Assembly (NCBI GenBank): GCA_963740455.1
Contig: CAVUEF010000013.1
Span: forward strand, 62,001-126,000
From: Paucibacter sp963740455
GTDB lineage: Bacteria; Pseudomonadota; Gammaproteobacteria; Burkholderiales; Burkholderiaceae_C
Length of the DNA: 64,000 bases
Direction: 5' to 3'
Notes under the pieces: model-generated
The model's database searches: none
Seen by the model: only the letters and a program-made list of their open reading frames with translations
What the model was told of the DNA's origin: nothing
Program-made: the position numbers and the translations under genes
Shown: one piece after another, positions 8,708 through 17,314 of the stretch
Layout of the letters: every line of letters begins with the position of its first letter
Numbering within the stretch: the first letter of the stretch is position 1

Positions 8708-10036
8708 TCAGAACATGCTTGCGTAGCGCTCCAGCTCCCAGTGGCTGATGTGACGCGCATAGGCCAGACACTCCTCGCGCTTGAGCTGGACAAACTGCTG
8801 CGTCAAGCCTTGGCCGAGGGCTTCGGTCAGCACGGGGTCGGCCTCCAAGGCATCGAGCGCCTGGTCCAAGTTTTGGGGCAACAGGCCTATGCCTTGTTCG
8901 CGCAACTGCGCCAAGCTCATGCTGAACAGATCGTCCTCGCAGGCGGGGCCCAGTGGCAGCGCGCGGTCGATGCCGTCCAGGCCGGCAGCGATCAGCCCGG
9001 CGCTGGCCAGATAGGGATTGGCCGACGCGTCGGGCAGGCGCCACTCGAAGCGGCCTGGCAGCGTGCGTACCAAGGCCGTGCGATTGTTCGGGCCGTGCGC
9101 GATATAAGCTGGCGCCCAGCTCGTGCCCGACAGCGTTGCACCGACCACCAGGCGTTTGTAGGAGTTGACGGTGGGCGCTGCCAGCGCGCACAGCCCCGCC
9201 GAGTGATGCAGCACGCCGGCAATGAAATGACGCGCCAGTGCTGACAAGCCATGTTCGCGGTCGGTGAAGAGGCTCTGCGTGTTGTCGCCATGGCCCTTCC
9301 ATAGGGACACATGCATGTGCATGCCGCTGCCGGGTTGATTCGCAAACGGCTTGGGCATCATCGAGAACACGGCGCCGTATTGTTCGGCGATGGCATGCGC
9401 TGCCATCTTGAACAGCATCAGGTGGTCGGCGCTGCGCAGCGCGAGGTCGTGGACGAAGTTGATCTCGTACTGGCCGTGCGCGTCCTCATGGTCGAGCTGC
9501 AACACATCGAGCCCGCAGGCTTCCAGCGTCTCTTGCAACTCGCGCAGCAGCTCGGCCTGGCGCGGCAGGCTCTTCAGGTCGTACGACGGCTTGTCGAGCC
9601 GGTCGTGGGCGTCCGCCGGCAGCCACTCGTCGCCCTCGCGTCTGAGCAAAAAGAACTCGGGCTCGATGCCGGTGTGGCAATGCCAGCCGCGCGCCGCGAG
9701 GCGCGCTTCAGCGCGGTGCAAGACCTGGCGCGGACAGCCGTCGAAGGGTTCGCCGTTGACGAATCCGTCGCACACCACGCGTGCGTAGCCGGGCAACCAA
9801 GGCAAGACCTGCGCCGTGCTGGCATTGCCCCGCGCGTAGTACTCCGAGCGCGCACCATGGCGCGCCAGGCCGGTGCCGGCGATGGAGGCCCCAGAAAATC
9901 CCATGCCATCAGTGAGCAGTTCATTGATGTGGTGCAAGGGCACGAACTTGCCCTTGGCCACGCCGTGAATATCGGTGAATTGAGCGATCAGCGTGTGCAC
10001 GCCCGCCGCGGTGAGTTGGTCGAGCAGGTGTTTCAT
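8708..10036 (-). CDS. Glutamine synthetase family protein (type III/GlnT-like gamma-glutamyl ligase)
   Basis: ATP-dependent gamma-glutamyl ligase of 442 residues. The N-terminal beta-grasp region is FTDIHGVAKGKFVPL. The catalytic domain has GIEPEFFLL, the metal-binding EINF segment (QYEINFVHD), GSGMHMHVSLW and NPYLASAGLIAAGLDGI. The sequence differs clearly from the PuuA-like paralogue at 18779 and looks closer to the group called type III GlnT. It is the last gene of the long polyamine operon, 36 bases after the puuC-like dehydrogenase, with an AAGGAG box before its ATG. This suggests it glutamylates an amine, but true glutamine formation cannot be excluded. Confidence 0.85.
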   Translation of the reverse strand: MKHLLDQLTAAGVHTLIAQFTDIHGVAKGKFVPLHHINELLTDGMGFSGASIAGTGLARHGARSEYYARGNASTAQVLPWLPGYARVVCDGFVNGEPFDGCPRQVLHRAEARLAARGWHCHTGIEPEFFLLRREGDEWLPADAHDRLDKPSYDLKSLPRQAELLRELQETLEACGLDVLQLDHEDAHGQYEINFVHDLALRSADHLMLFKMAAHAIAEQYGAVFSMMPKPFANQPGSGMHMHVSLWKGHGDNTQSLFTDREHGLSALARHFIAGVLHHSAGLCALAAPTVNSYKRLVVGATLSGTSWAPAYIAHGPNNRTALVRTLPGRFEWRLPDASANPYLASAGLIAAGLDGIDRALPLGPACEDDLFSMSLAQLREQGIGLLPQNLDQALDALEADPVLTEALGQGLTQQFVQLKREECLAYARHISHWELERYASMF

Positions 10037-10072
10037 GGATTCGCTCCTTGGCGCGGGCTGAGCTTGCCGGGG

Positions 10073-11569
10073 TCAGGCATCGATGCGCAGCCAGGTGGTT
10101 TTCAACTCGGTGTACTTGTCGAACGCGTGCAGCGACTTGTCGCGTCCGTTGCCGCTTTGCTTGAAGCCGCCAAAAGGCACGGTGATGTCGTCCTCGTCGT
10201 AGGAGTTCACATGCACGGTGCCGGCGCGCAAGGCGCGCGCGACGCGGTGCGCACGGTCGATATGGCTGCTCCAGACGCTGGCCTGCAGACCATAGGGGCT
10301 GTCATTGGCGATGGCGACAGCCTCGGCCTCGTCCTTGAAGCGGATCACGCTCAAGACCGGGCCGAAGATTTCTTCGCGGGCAATTCTCATGGTGTTGGAC
10401 ACGCCATCAAACACGGTGGGTTGCACATAGTATCCGCCGGTCTCAGTGCGCACTTGGCTGCCGCCCGCAACCGCGCGCGCGCCCTCGGTCTGGCCGGCGT
10501 CGATATAGCCCATCACGGTGCGCAACTGTGCGGCATCGACCAGCGCACCCATCACGGTGGCGGCCTCCAGCGGATCGCCAGGTTGATAGTTGAGGGCTTC
10601 GGCGGCGACCAGATTCACAAATTCGTCGGCAATGCTTTCATGCACCAGCACGCGCGAGGGCGCGTTGCACGACTCGCCCTGGTTGAAGAACATGCCGCCC
10701 GCCACGGTTTGCGCGGCACGTGCGATATCGTCAAAGTCGGGAAAGACCAGAAAGGCCGACTTGCCGCCGAGCTCGTTGTAGACGCGCTTCAGGTTGGAGC
10801 GCCCAGCGTATTCGAGCATCTTTCGGCCCACCCGGGTGGAGCCGGTAAAGCCGATGGCGTCCACCGCCATGTGCAGGGCGAGCGCTTCGCCCGCCTCGTG
10901 GCCGAAACCGGGCACGACGTTGAACACGCCCGCGGGCAGACCGGCGTCCAAAGCCAGCTCCGCCATGCGCATGGCGGTCAGCGGGGATTTCTCGCTGGGT
11001 TTGAGGACCACCGAATTGCCCGCAGCCAGGGCCGGACCGAGCTTCCAGGCCGACATGATCATCGGGTAGTTCCAGGGCACGATGGCGCCTATCACGCCCA
11101 TCGGTTCGCGCCGAATCAGCGCCAGCGCATTCGGCCCGGTGGGCGCGATCTCGTCGTAGATCTTGTCCACCGCTTCGGCGTACCACGCGATGCAGCGCGC
11201 CGCTGCGCTGACGTCCACGCTCAGGCTGTACTGGATGGGCTTGCCCATGTCCAGGGTTTCGAGCAGGGCGAGTTCCTCGCGGGCGTCGAGCAGGTTCTGC
11301 GCAAACTTGAGCAACACCCGCTTGCGCTGGCCGGGCGACTGCGCAGCCCAGCGGCCATCGTCGAAAGCGGCGCGTGCGCTGCGCACCGCCGCGTCGATGT
11401 CGGCCGCCTGACCGCGTGCCACCCACCCGATCTCGCGCCCATCGATGGGCGATACGCAGGCGAAAGTCTGGCCGTCAATCGTGTCGCGGCGTTGCCCGTC
11501 GATGAACAGGCGTCCGTCGATCTTCAGTGAGCGCGCTCGCTCGCGCCAATCGGGGGGTGAGGGTTTCAT
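10073..11569 (-). CDS. puuC: Aldehyde dehydrogenase, PuuC-like (gamma-glutamyl-aminobutyraldehyde dehydrogenase)
   Basis: NAD(P)-dependent aldehyde dehydrogenase of 498 residues. It shows the cofactor segment GAIVPWNYPMIM, the KPSEKSP nucleotide loop, GFTGSTRVGR, the general-base region YNELGGKSA, and the catalytic cysteine in FFNQGESCNAPSR near residue 300. In the glutamylated putrescine route it would oxidise gamma-glutamyl-gamma-aminobutyraldehyde to gamma-glutamyl-GABA, between PuuB and PuuD. The assignment rests on family similarity and on its place in an operon with puuA-, puuB- and puuD-like genes. A GGGAG box precedes the ATG at 11569. Other short aldehydes remain possible substrates. 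Confidence 0.88.
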   Translation of the reverse strand: MKPSPPDWRERARSLKIDGRLFIDGQRRDTIDGQTFACVSPIDGREIGWVARGQAADIDAAVRSARAAFDDGRWAAQSPGQRKRVLLKFAQNLLDAREELALLETLDMGKPIQYSLSVDVSAAARCIAWYAEAVDKIYDEIAPTGPNALALIRREPMGVIGAIVPWNYPMIMSAWKLGPALAAGNSVVLKPSEKSPLTAMRMAELALDAGLPAGVFNVVPGFGHEAGEALALHMAVDAIGFTGSTRVGRKMLEYAGRSNLKRVYNELGGKSAFLVFPDFDDIARAAQTVAGGMFFNQGESCNAPSRVLVHESIADEFVNLVAAEALNYQPGDPLEAATVMGALVDAAQLRTVMGYIDAGQTEGARAVAGGSQVRTETGGYYVQPTVFDGVSNTMRIAREEIFGPVLSVIRFKDEAEAVAIANDSPYGLQASVWSSHIDRAHRVARALRAGTVHVNSYDEDDITVPFGGFKQSGNGRDKSLHAFDKYTELKTTWLRIDA

Positions 11570-11646
11570 GAACTGCTCCCAGGGCTGTGCGATCGGGCGG
11601 GCCGCACAAGCCCCGGTGCTGGTCCGACCCTCTCATCGTCAAATGA

Positions 11647-13062
11647 TCAGAAACTCACCACTACCGAGGTGCCCAACAACTGATTCGACTTGCTGTAAGA
11701 GCCGTCCCTTACGTCCAGGAAGACTGGCTGGCTGGCGCGGTCGAGTCGGTACTCGAATTTCAGCAAGGCGTTCGTTGTCAACAGATAGTTGACACCGAAG
11801 GCAAGCGCGTAGCGGTTCGCGCCCTTGTCCGTGTCACCGACGACCCAGGTACTGGTCCCCGCATCGAAGCTCATGCCAGGGCCAATGCCGTTGATGGCGT
11901 CTGCAGCGGTGTAGCCAAGCAGCCCGCCGCCATTCTTCGAATTGTTGATGTAGTCAAGGCGCGCCACGGCTTCCCATCGCGGGATGAACTTGTAGGCTGC
12001 CAGGCCCGACAGGCCCCACCAGCTGGCATCACGCAAGCTGCCGTCGGCGGCGGCCGAGACGGAGGCGTATTTCTGGCGTCCGAAGCCGACCTGTCCCTGC
12101 AAGGTCAAGTCACCCCGAATGAAGTAGCCATCGACCTCGAACAGATCAAGGCGTGAATCAGGTTGGCTGACAACAGCGCCGGCGCCATCCAGCACGTTCG
12201 ATGTGAAGTTGGCAACGTTGCCGTGCACACCGGCGAAACCGAAGCCGGAGTATTCGCCCTTGGCGTAATCGGCACGATAGGCAAGCACCGGCGCCTTCGT
12301 GTTGGCGTTCTGCAGGGTCCGGTTGAAATTGGCCAGAATCGCTTTGATGTCCCATTTGCCGCGTACCAATTCCATGCCCGCTCCGGTGTACACGGTGGGC
12401 TCGGTGAAGTCGAGCAGAAGTCCGCGCGTCACCAGCTTCGTGGTGTTGGGCTGGGTGTATTCATAGCCTGACCAGTCGGGAATCTGACCAGCGATCAAGC
12501 GCGTCTTCAGATCGCCCAGCGGGATCGATACCGAGGCTTCGTGAACGATCGAATAAGCGCCGCTGTCCGCGATGGAGCCGGCACCGCGACTGGGCATGAG
12601 CGTGAGACGCCACTTGGTGCCACCGTCAAGCTCTTTTTGGAAGTCGATCGCTGCCGTTCCAAAGTAGCCATTGTCGTAGCTGTATCCGCCTCTGCTGACG
12701 GGATTGAGCATCTGGAATCCGGCGCGGTTCTGGTCCTTGTTGTAGATGTAGGTGGGATCGAAGAAGCCGCTGATCTTGAGCGCCTTCAGGCCCTGTGCTT
12801 CGATCGTGTCCTCCAGTCCCTCGGTCTTGGTGCCGATACGCGCGAGGTCGGCCGCCTGCTCGGGCGTCATGCCCCATTGACCTGCCGCGGGCGTGGCCTG
12901 CGCCGCTGCCTTCTGCTGAGACTCGAGCTGCGTCACGCGCTCTTTCAAGGCGCGAATTTCCTTCAGTAGTTCGTCATTCGACTGTGCCAATGCACTGCCG
13001 GGGAAGGCAGCCGCCACAGCGACAGTGATGGCGGTCATTGCGGTCAGGTTCCATGTCTTCAT
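11647..13062 (-). CDS. DUF3138-family outer-membrane porin-like protein
   Basis: Secreted protein of 471 residues. It begins with a clear signal peptide (MKTWNLTAMTAITVAVAAAFPGSALA, shown in two parts: a charged start, then a hydrophobic core ending in SALA). A short coiled-coil with QSNDELLKEIRALKERVTQLE-like heptads follows, then a long region rich in alternating aromatic residues ending in VVVSF, the pattern of an outer-membrane beta-barrel with a terminal phenylalanine. I recognise the DUF3138 pattern. The ATG at 13062 has an AGGAGA box and removes 19 unlikely residues. Its place between potI and the puuC-like gene suggests it lets polyamines or related substrates cross the outer membrane. 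Confidence 0.82.
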   Translation of the reverse strand: MKTWNLTAMTAITVAVAAAFPGSALAQSNDELLKEIRALKERVTQLESQQKAAAQATPAAGQWGMTPEQAADLARIGTKTEGLEDTIEAQGLKALKISGFFDPTYIYNKDQNRAGFQMLNPVSRGGYSYDNGYFGTAAIDFQKELDGGTKWRLTLMPSRGAGSIADSGAYSIVHEASVSIPLGDLKTRLIAGQIPDWSGYEYTQPNTTKLVTRGLLLDFTEPTVYTGAGMELVRGKWDIKAILANFNRTLQNANTKAPVLAYRADYAKGEYSGFGFAGVHGNVANFTSNVLDGAGAVVSQPDSRLDLFEVDGYFIRGDLTLQGQVGFGRQKYASVSAAADGSLRDASWWGLSGLAAYKFIPRWEAVARLDYINNSKNGGGLLGYTAADAINGIGPGMSFDAGTSTWVVGDTDKGANRYALAFGVNYLLTTNALLKFEYRLDRASQPVFLDVRDGSYSKSNQLLGTSVVVSF

Positions 13063-13115
13063 CGGTCTTCTCCTAGTTGGATTCGGTAGTTCGTTGTCAA
13101 TGTTGAAAGTGGCTA

Positions 13116-13973
13116 TCAACCCGAGCGAACCGCCGCGGCCATATCGCTGGCGCGGTTACGTTCGGAACGGGCAATCAGGAAACTGGCGATGACGATGCCG
13201 ATCGAAACGACCAGCACGGTAAGCGTCGCAACGGTGTTGACGCTGGGGTTGAGCCCGAGACGGGCGCGCGAGAAGATCACCAAAGGCATGGTGGTCGAGC
13301 CCGGTCCCGAAAGAAAGGCCGACAGCACGACATCATCGAGCGACAGCGAGAAGGTGAGCAACCAGGCCGACATGACCGACTGCGCGATCATCGGCAGCGT
13401 GACCAGGATGAACACCTGCAGCGGCCGCGCGCCGAGGTCCATGGCGGCTTCCTCAAGCTGGGGATTCAAGTCGCGCAGACGACCCTGGACCACCACCGTC
13501 GCATAGGCCATGCCCACCAGCAAGTGCCCGAACCAGATGGTCATCATGCCGCGATCGGGATGTCCGATGGCGCGCTGTACCGATACCAGCATGAGGAGCA
13601 GCGACAGTCCGATGATGACCTCGGGCATCACCAGCGGCGCATTCATCATGCCCGAGAACAAGGTGCGGCCCCAGAAGCGCCGGTAGCGGTTCAGGGCAAA
13701 TGCAGCCAGCGTACCCAGCACGATTGAGGCCGATGCGGTGTAGAAGGCGATCCGGAACGACAGCGACACGCCATCGAGCATCTCCCGGTCGTTGGGCAGT
13801 GCCGCATACCACCTCAGGCTGAAGCCGGCCCATTGGTTGGGGATCGGTGAGTCGTTGAACGAATAGAAGATCAGGGCCACGATGGGCACGAACAGAAAGA
13901 TATAGCCGGCCGCAAGCCAAGCCATCGAGAACCAGCGGCTGAACCCGGCCGGAAGGATGCCGCGCGACTTCAT
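13116..13973 (-). CDS. potI: Polyamine ABC transporter permease, PotI-like
   Basis: Second membrane subunit of a spermidine/putrescine-type ABC importer, 285 residues with six transmembrane segments. It starts AGYIFLFVPIVALIFYSFND and has the EAA loop EEAAMDLGARPLQVFILVTLP that docks on the ATPase. The ATG at 13973 is preceded by GGAGG and overlaps the potH stop by four bases (ATGA), which indicates coupled translation; the longer open frame to 14171 runs inside potH and is not used. It acts with PotF, PotG and PotH in the inner membrane. Confidence 0.94.
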   Translation of the reverse strand: MKSRGILPAGFSRWFSMAWLAAGYIFLFVPIVALIFYSFNDSPIPNQWAGFSLRWYAALPNDREMLDGVSLSFRIAFYTASASIVLGTLAAFALNRYRRFWGRTLFSGMMNAPLVMPEVIIGLSLLLMLVSVQRAIGHPDRGMMTIWFGHLLVGMAYATVVVQGRLRDLNPQLEEAAMDLGARPLQVFILVTLPMIAQSVMSAWLLTFSLSLDDVVLSAFLSGPGSTTMPLVIFSRARLGLNPSVNTVATLTVLVVSIGIVIASFLIARSERNRASDMAAAVRSG

Positions 13974-14893
13974 TGCTGCACCTCCTGCGCCTGTGCCTGA
14001 TAACGGTTGAAGATGGCCAGCGGCACGATGATGAGCAGAATCATCACGACTGCCACGGTGGACGCCATCGGCCAGTCGTTGTTGCTGAAGAACTCGTCCC
14101 ACAGCACGCGACCGATCATCAGCGTCTGCGGGCCTCCCAGCAGTTCTGGAATCACGTACTCGCCGACGCAAGGGATGAACACCAGCATCGAGCCGGCGAT
14201 GATGCCGGCGCGTGACAGCGGCACGGTGATCTTCCAGAAGGTGGTGAACGGCGTGGCGCCCAGATCTTGCGCGGCTTCGAGCAGACTCACATCGAGCTTG
14301 GCCAGGTTGCCATACAGGGGAAGGACCATGAAGGGCAGATAGCAGTAGACCATGCCCACCATGAGCGAGAAGGGCGTGTTCATGTAGCGGTCAAGCGCCG
14401 GAATCAGACCGGCCGCGAGCAGGAGGTGGTCAACTTTCAAGAAGGTCAGCAGGTCGGCAACCCATCCGTGTTCGCTGAGCAATCCCTTCCACGCGTAGAC
14501 GCGCAGCAGGAATGATGTCCAGAACGGCAGCATCACCAGCATCAGCAGCGCGGGCTGCACCGTGGGTTTGGCGCGCGCCATGAAATACGCGAAGGGATAA
14601 CCGATCATCAGACAGAAAACCGTGGTCACGGCCGCGAACATCAGGCTCGACAGATAGGTCTTGAAGTACAGCTCGTCCTGTGTGATGAAGATGTAGTTGG
14701 AGTACTTCAGAGTGAGGCTTATCGCGCCGTCGGCAAAGCTCAGAACGTCCCTGAACCTGACGCCGTCGATCTCGGAAACGCTGATCTTCAGGACGATCAG
14801 GAAAGGCAACAGAAAGAATACGAGCAGCCACAGGTAGGGGATGCCGATCACGGCGGCGCGGCCACTCCTGAGCGAAGCCAAGAACTGCTTCAT
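13970..14893 (-). CDS. potH: Polyamine ABC transporter permease, PotH-like
   Basis: First membrane subunit of the putrescine/spermidine-type importer, 307 residues. The sequence has the PotB/PotH start IGIPYLWLLVFFLLPFLIVL, the SEIDGVRF periplasmic segment, and the EAA loop LLEAAQDLGATPFTTFWKIT. The ATG at 14893 overlaps the potG stop by four bases and the stop overlaps the potI start by four bases, so the three genes are translationally coupled. The product pairs with PotI to form the channel. Confidence 0.94.
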   Translation of the reverse strand: MKQFLASLRSGRAAVIGIPYLWLLVFFLLPFLIVLKISVSEIDGVRFRDVLSFADGAISLTLKYSNYIFITQDELYFKTYLSSLMFAAVTTVFCLMIGYPFAYFMARAKPTVQPALLMLVMLPFWTSFLLRVYAWKGLLSEHGWVADLLTFLKVDHLLLAAGLIPALDRYMNTPFSLMVGMVYCYLPFMVLPLYGNLAKLDVSLLEAAQDLGATPFTTFWKITVPLSRAGIIAGSMLVFIPCVGEYVIPELLGGPQTLMIGRVLWDEFFSNNDWPMASTVAVVMILLIIVPLAIFNRYQAQAQEVQQ

Positions 14894-16038
14894 TGCGTCA
14901 GCACGACCTGCGCGGTCGGTGTCCAGCTGGCCCACACGGAGTCACCCCAGGTGAGCTGTCCTTCCCTGTAACGGGAGACATTGCTTTCGCTGACCCGGAG
15001 CACGGCGCCACTGTCGAGCTGCAGGTGATAGACGGTAAAGCTGCCGAAGTAGGAAATCGCCTTGACCGTGCCCCTGATCTTGTTGTGCGGCGCGTGCTCG
15101 TCACTCGGCTCGGTGGCGGAGAGCCTCATCTTTTCGGGCCGTATGGCCACCGCGACCGACATTCCTGTGGTGCCGGTGATGCCGTGCCCGACATAGTGAC
15201 TGCAGTCGGCGCAGCGAATCACGACATGATCGGGCTCGTCGTCAGCAACGATGCCGTCCATCAGATTGACGTTGCCGATGAAGTCGGCAACAAAACGGGT
15301 TGCCGGTGTTTCGTAGATCTCAGCCGGCGTGCCGATCTGGAGCACATGGCCTTCGCTCATCACCGCGATACGCGAGGCCATGGTCATCGCTTCTTCCTGA
15401 TCGTGGGTGACCATGACACAGGTCACACCGACTTCTTCGATGATGTTGACCAACTCGATCTGAGTCTCCTCGCGCAACTTCTTGTCGAGCGCGCCCAGCG
15501 GCTCGTCAAGCAGCAGCATTTGAGGGCGCTTGACCAGGCAGCGCGCCAGCGCTACCCGTTGCTGCTGCCCACCCGAGAGCTGGTGCGGCTTGCGCTTGGC
15601 GAACTTGCTCAATTGCACCAGTTTCAACATGGACTCGATACGCTCGCGCATCTGATCCTTGGGCATGCCGTCGCGTCGCAGACCGAACGCGACGTTGTCC
15701 CACACGGTGAGATGCGGGAACAGCGCGTAGGACTGAAACATCATGTTGAAAGGCCGGTCATAAGGCGGCAGGCCCGCCAGATCCCTGCCCTCCAGCAGGA
15801 TGCGGCCCGATGTCGGCGTCTCGAACCCAGCCAGCATGCGCAACAAGGTGGTCTTGCCGCAGCCCGATGAGCCGAGCAGGGCGAAGATCTCGCCTTTCGC
15901 AATCGATATCGACACATGGCTGACCGCAACCGCGCCGCCTCCAAAGTCCTTCACGACATCCTGGATCTCCAGGAAGGCCTGCTTGGGCGGCACGCTTGTC
16001 GACGCCGCCGGCGCAGGAATGCTCATGCTCGAAGTCAT
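14890..16038 (-). CDS. potG: Polyamine ABC transporter ATPase, PotG-like
   Basis: ATP-binding subunit of the polyamine importer, 382 residues. It shows the Walker A loop GSSGCGKTT, the signature LSGGQQQR, Walker B MLLLDEPLGALD and the H-loop VTHDQEEA. The C-terminal TOBE regulatory region holds the FIGNVNLMDG and AIRPEKMRLS segments found in PotA/PotG proteins. It lies 27 bases after potF and is coupled to potH. The extended N-terminus (STSVPPKQAFLEIQDVVKDF) is normal for PotG. Confidence 0.95.
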   Translation of the reverse strand: MTSSMSIPAPAASTSVPPKQAFLEIQDVVKDFGGGAVAVSHVSISIAKGEIFALLGSSGCGKTTLLRMLAGFETPTSGRILLEGRDLAGLPPYDRPFNMMFQSYALFPHLTVWDNVAFGLRRDGMPKDQMRERIESMLKLVQLSKFAKRKPHQLSGGQQQRVALARCLVKRPQMLLLDEPLGALDKKLREETQIELVNIIEEVGVTCVMVTHDQEEAMTMASRIAVMSEGHVLQIGTPAEIYETPATRFVADFIGNVNLMDGIVADDEPDHVVIRCADCSHYVGHGITGTTGMSVAVAIRPEKMRLSATEPSDEHAPHNKIRGTVKAISYFGSFTVYHLQLDSGAVLRVSESNVSRYREGQLTWGDSVWASWTPTAQVVLTQ

Positions 16039-16065
16039 TCGCCAGTCTCTTGGTGGGTAGCAGGA

Positions 16066-17181
16066 TTACAGACCCGTCTTGAACGATGTGTACAGGCGCG
16101 TCATGGTGCGGCGCGTGTCGTTGTTCAATGCGGCAGGGCTGGCCATGTTCTTCATGTCGGCAGGGCTCAGGAACACAGCGGGGTTGTTGGCCACTTCGGG
16201 TTTGACGAACTTGTGCGAAGCGATGTTGGGGTTGGCGTAGAACACCTTGTTCGTCAGACTTGCGTCCACTTCCGGCCGGAGGATGTAGTTGATGAACTTG
16301 TGGGCATTGTTCGGGTGAGGCGCATCCACCGGAATGGCCATCGTGTCGAAGAACAGGATGCCGCCAGTCTTGGGAATCAGCACCTCGATTTTCTGGCCCG
16401 TCTTGCCTTCGATGGCACGCTGGCGCGCGATGCTGATGTCGCCCGACCATCCCAATGCCATGCAGATCGAGCCATTGGCCATGTCATTGATGTAGCCTGA
16501 CGAGCTGAACAGCGTCACATACGGGCGGATGCTCTTGAGCAGCGGCGCCACACCTGGATAGTCAGCCTGATTGTTGGTGTAGGCGGGCTTGCCCAGGTAG
16601 TGCAGGGCCGCGGGGATCATTTCAGTGGGCGAGTCAAGAACGCTCACTCCGCATGACTTGAGCTTGCTGATGTACTCCGGCTTGAAGACGAGATCCCAGG
16701 CATTGGCCGGCATGGGCATGCCGCCCAGCGCTGCCTTGACCTTGTCGACGTTGATGCCGACGGTGGTGTAGCCCCACAACCAGTTGACCAGGTATTGATT
16801 ACCGGGGTCCATCTTGGCGAGCTGCTCCTGAATGGCCGGGTCGAGGTTCTTCAGGTTCGGGATCTGCGCCTTGTCGAGCTTGCGCAGCAAGCCGCCGTCG
16901 GCCTGGACCTTGGCCCAATACGAGGACGGCACGACGATGTCATAGCCGGTCTTGCCAGCCACGAGCTTGGCATGCAGGATTTCGTTGGAATCGAAATTGT
17001 CGTAGCGAACCTTGATGCCGGTTTCTTTCTCGAAGTTCGCGATGGTGTCATCGGCGATGTAGTCAGACCAGTTGTAGATGTTGAGAATTTTTTCTTCCTC
17101 CTGGGCCTGGACGACGGTCGACCAACAGCCAAGACTCAACAGCAGGCCCAGCGACAGGGAAGGGAAAGCGATCTTTTTCAT
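16066..17181 (-). CDS. potF: Periplasmic polyamine-binding protein, PotF-like
   Basis: Extracytoplasmic solute-binding protein of 371 residues for the adjacent importer. A signal peptide ends near VVQA-QEEEK. The mature part starts LNIYNWSDYIADDTIANFE, the standard PotD/PotF opening. Other family features are YDIVVPSSYW, NWLWGYTTVGIN, a cysteine pair, and the C-terminal YANPNIASHKFV. Residues such as the NWSDY tryptophan and tyrosine are used for amine binding in characterised PotF; whether this one prefers putrescine or spermidine cannot be told by eye. About 130 bases separate it from the upstream aminotransferase gene, leaving room for an internal promoter. Confidence 0.95.
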   Translation of the reverse strand: MKKIAFPSLSLGLLLSLGCWSTVVQAQEEEKILNIYNWSDYIADDTIANFEKETGIKVRYDNFDSNEILHAKLVAGKTGYDIVVPSSYWAKVQADGGLLRKLDKAQIPNLKNLDPAIQEQLAKMDPGNQYLVNWLWGYTTVGINVDKVKAALGGMPMPANAWDLVFKPEYISKLKSCGVSVLDSPTEMIPAALHYLGKPAYTNNQADYPGVAPLLKSIRPYVTLFSSSGYINDMANGSICMALGWSGDISIARQRAIEGKTGQKIEVLIPKTGGILFFDTMAIPVDAPHPNNAHKFINYILRPEVDASLTNKVFYANPNIASHKFVKPEVANNPAVFLSPADMKNMASPAALNNDTRRTMTRLYTSFKTGL

Positions 17182-17314
17182 GGGTAGTCTCTCCAGAGTT
17201 CAACAAGGAATAATTCAGTCTATGTCAGAGCCGGATTGGCTCCAATTCACCAAAACCCGCAGCCCGCGGGGTCAGCTCTTGCCCGCGATGGTAAGACCTC
17301 GGCAACAAGCAAGA

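Noticed and set aside
9311..11530. 739-codon plus-strand open frame
   Set aside because: Antisense to the glutamine-synthetase-like and puuC-like genes, both of which have clear motifs and ribosome sites.
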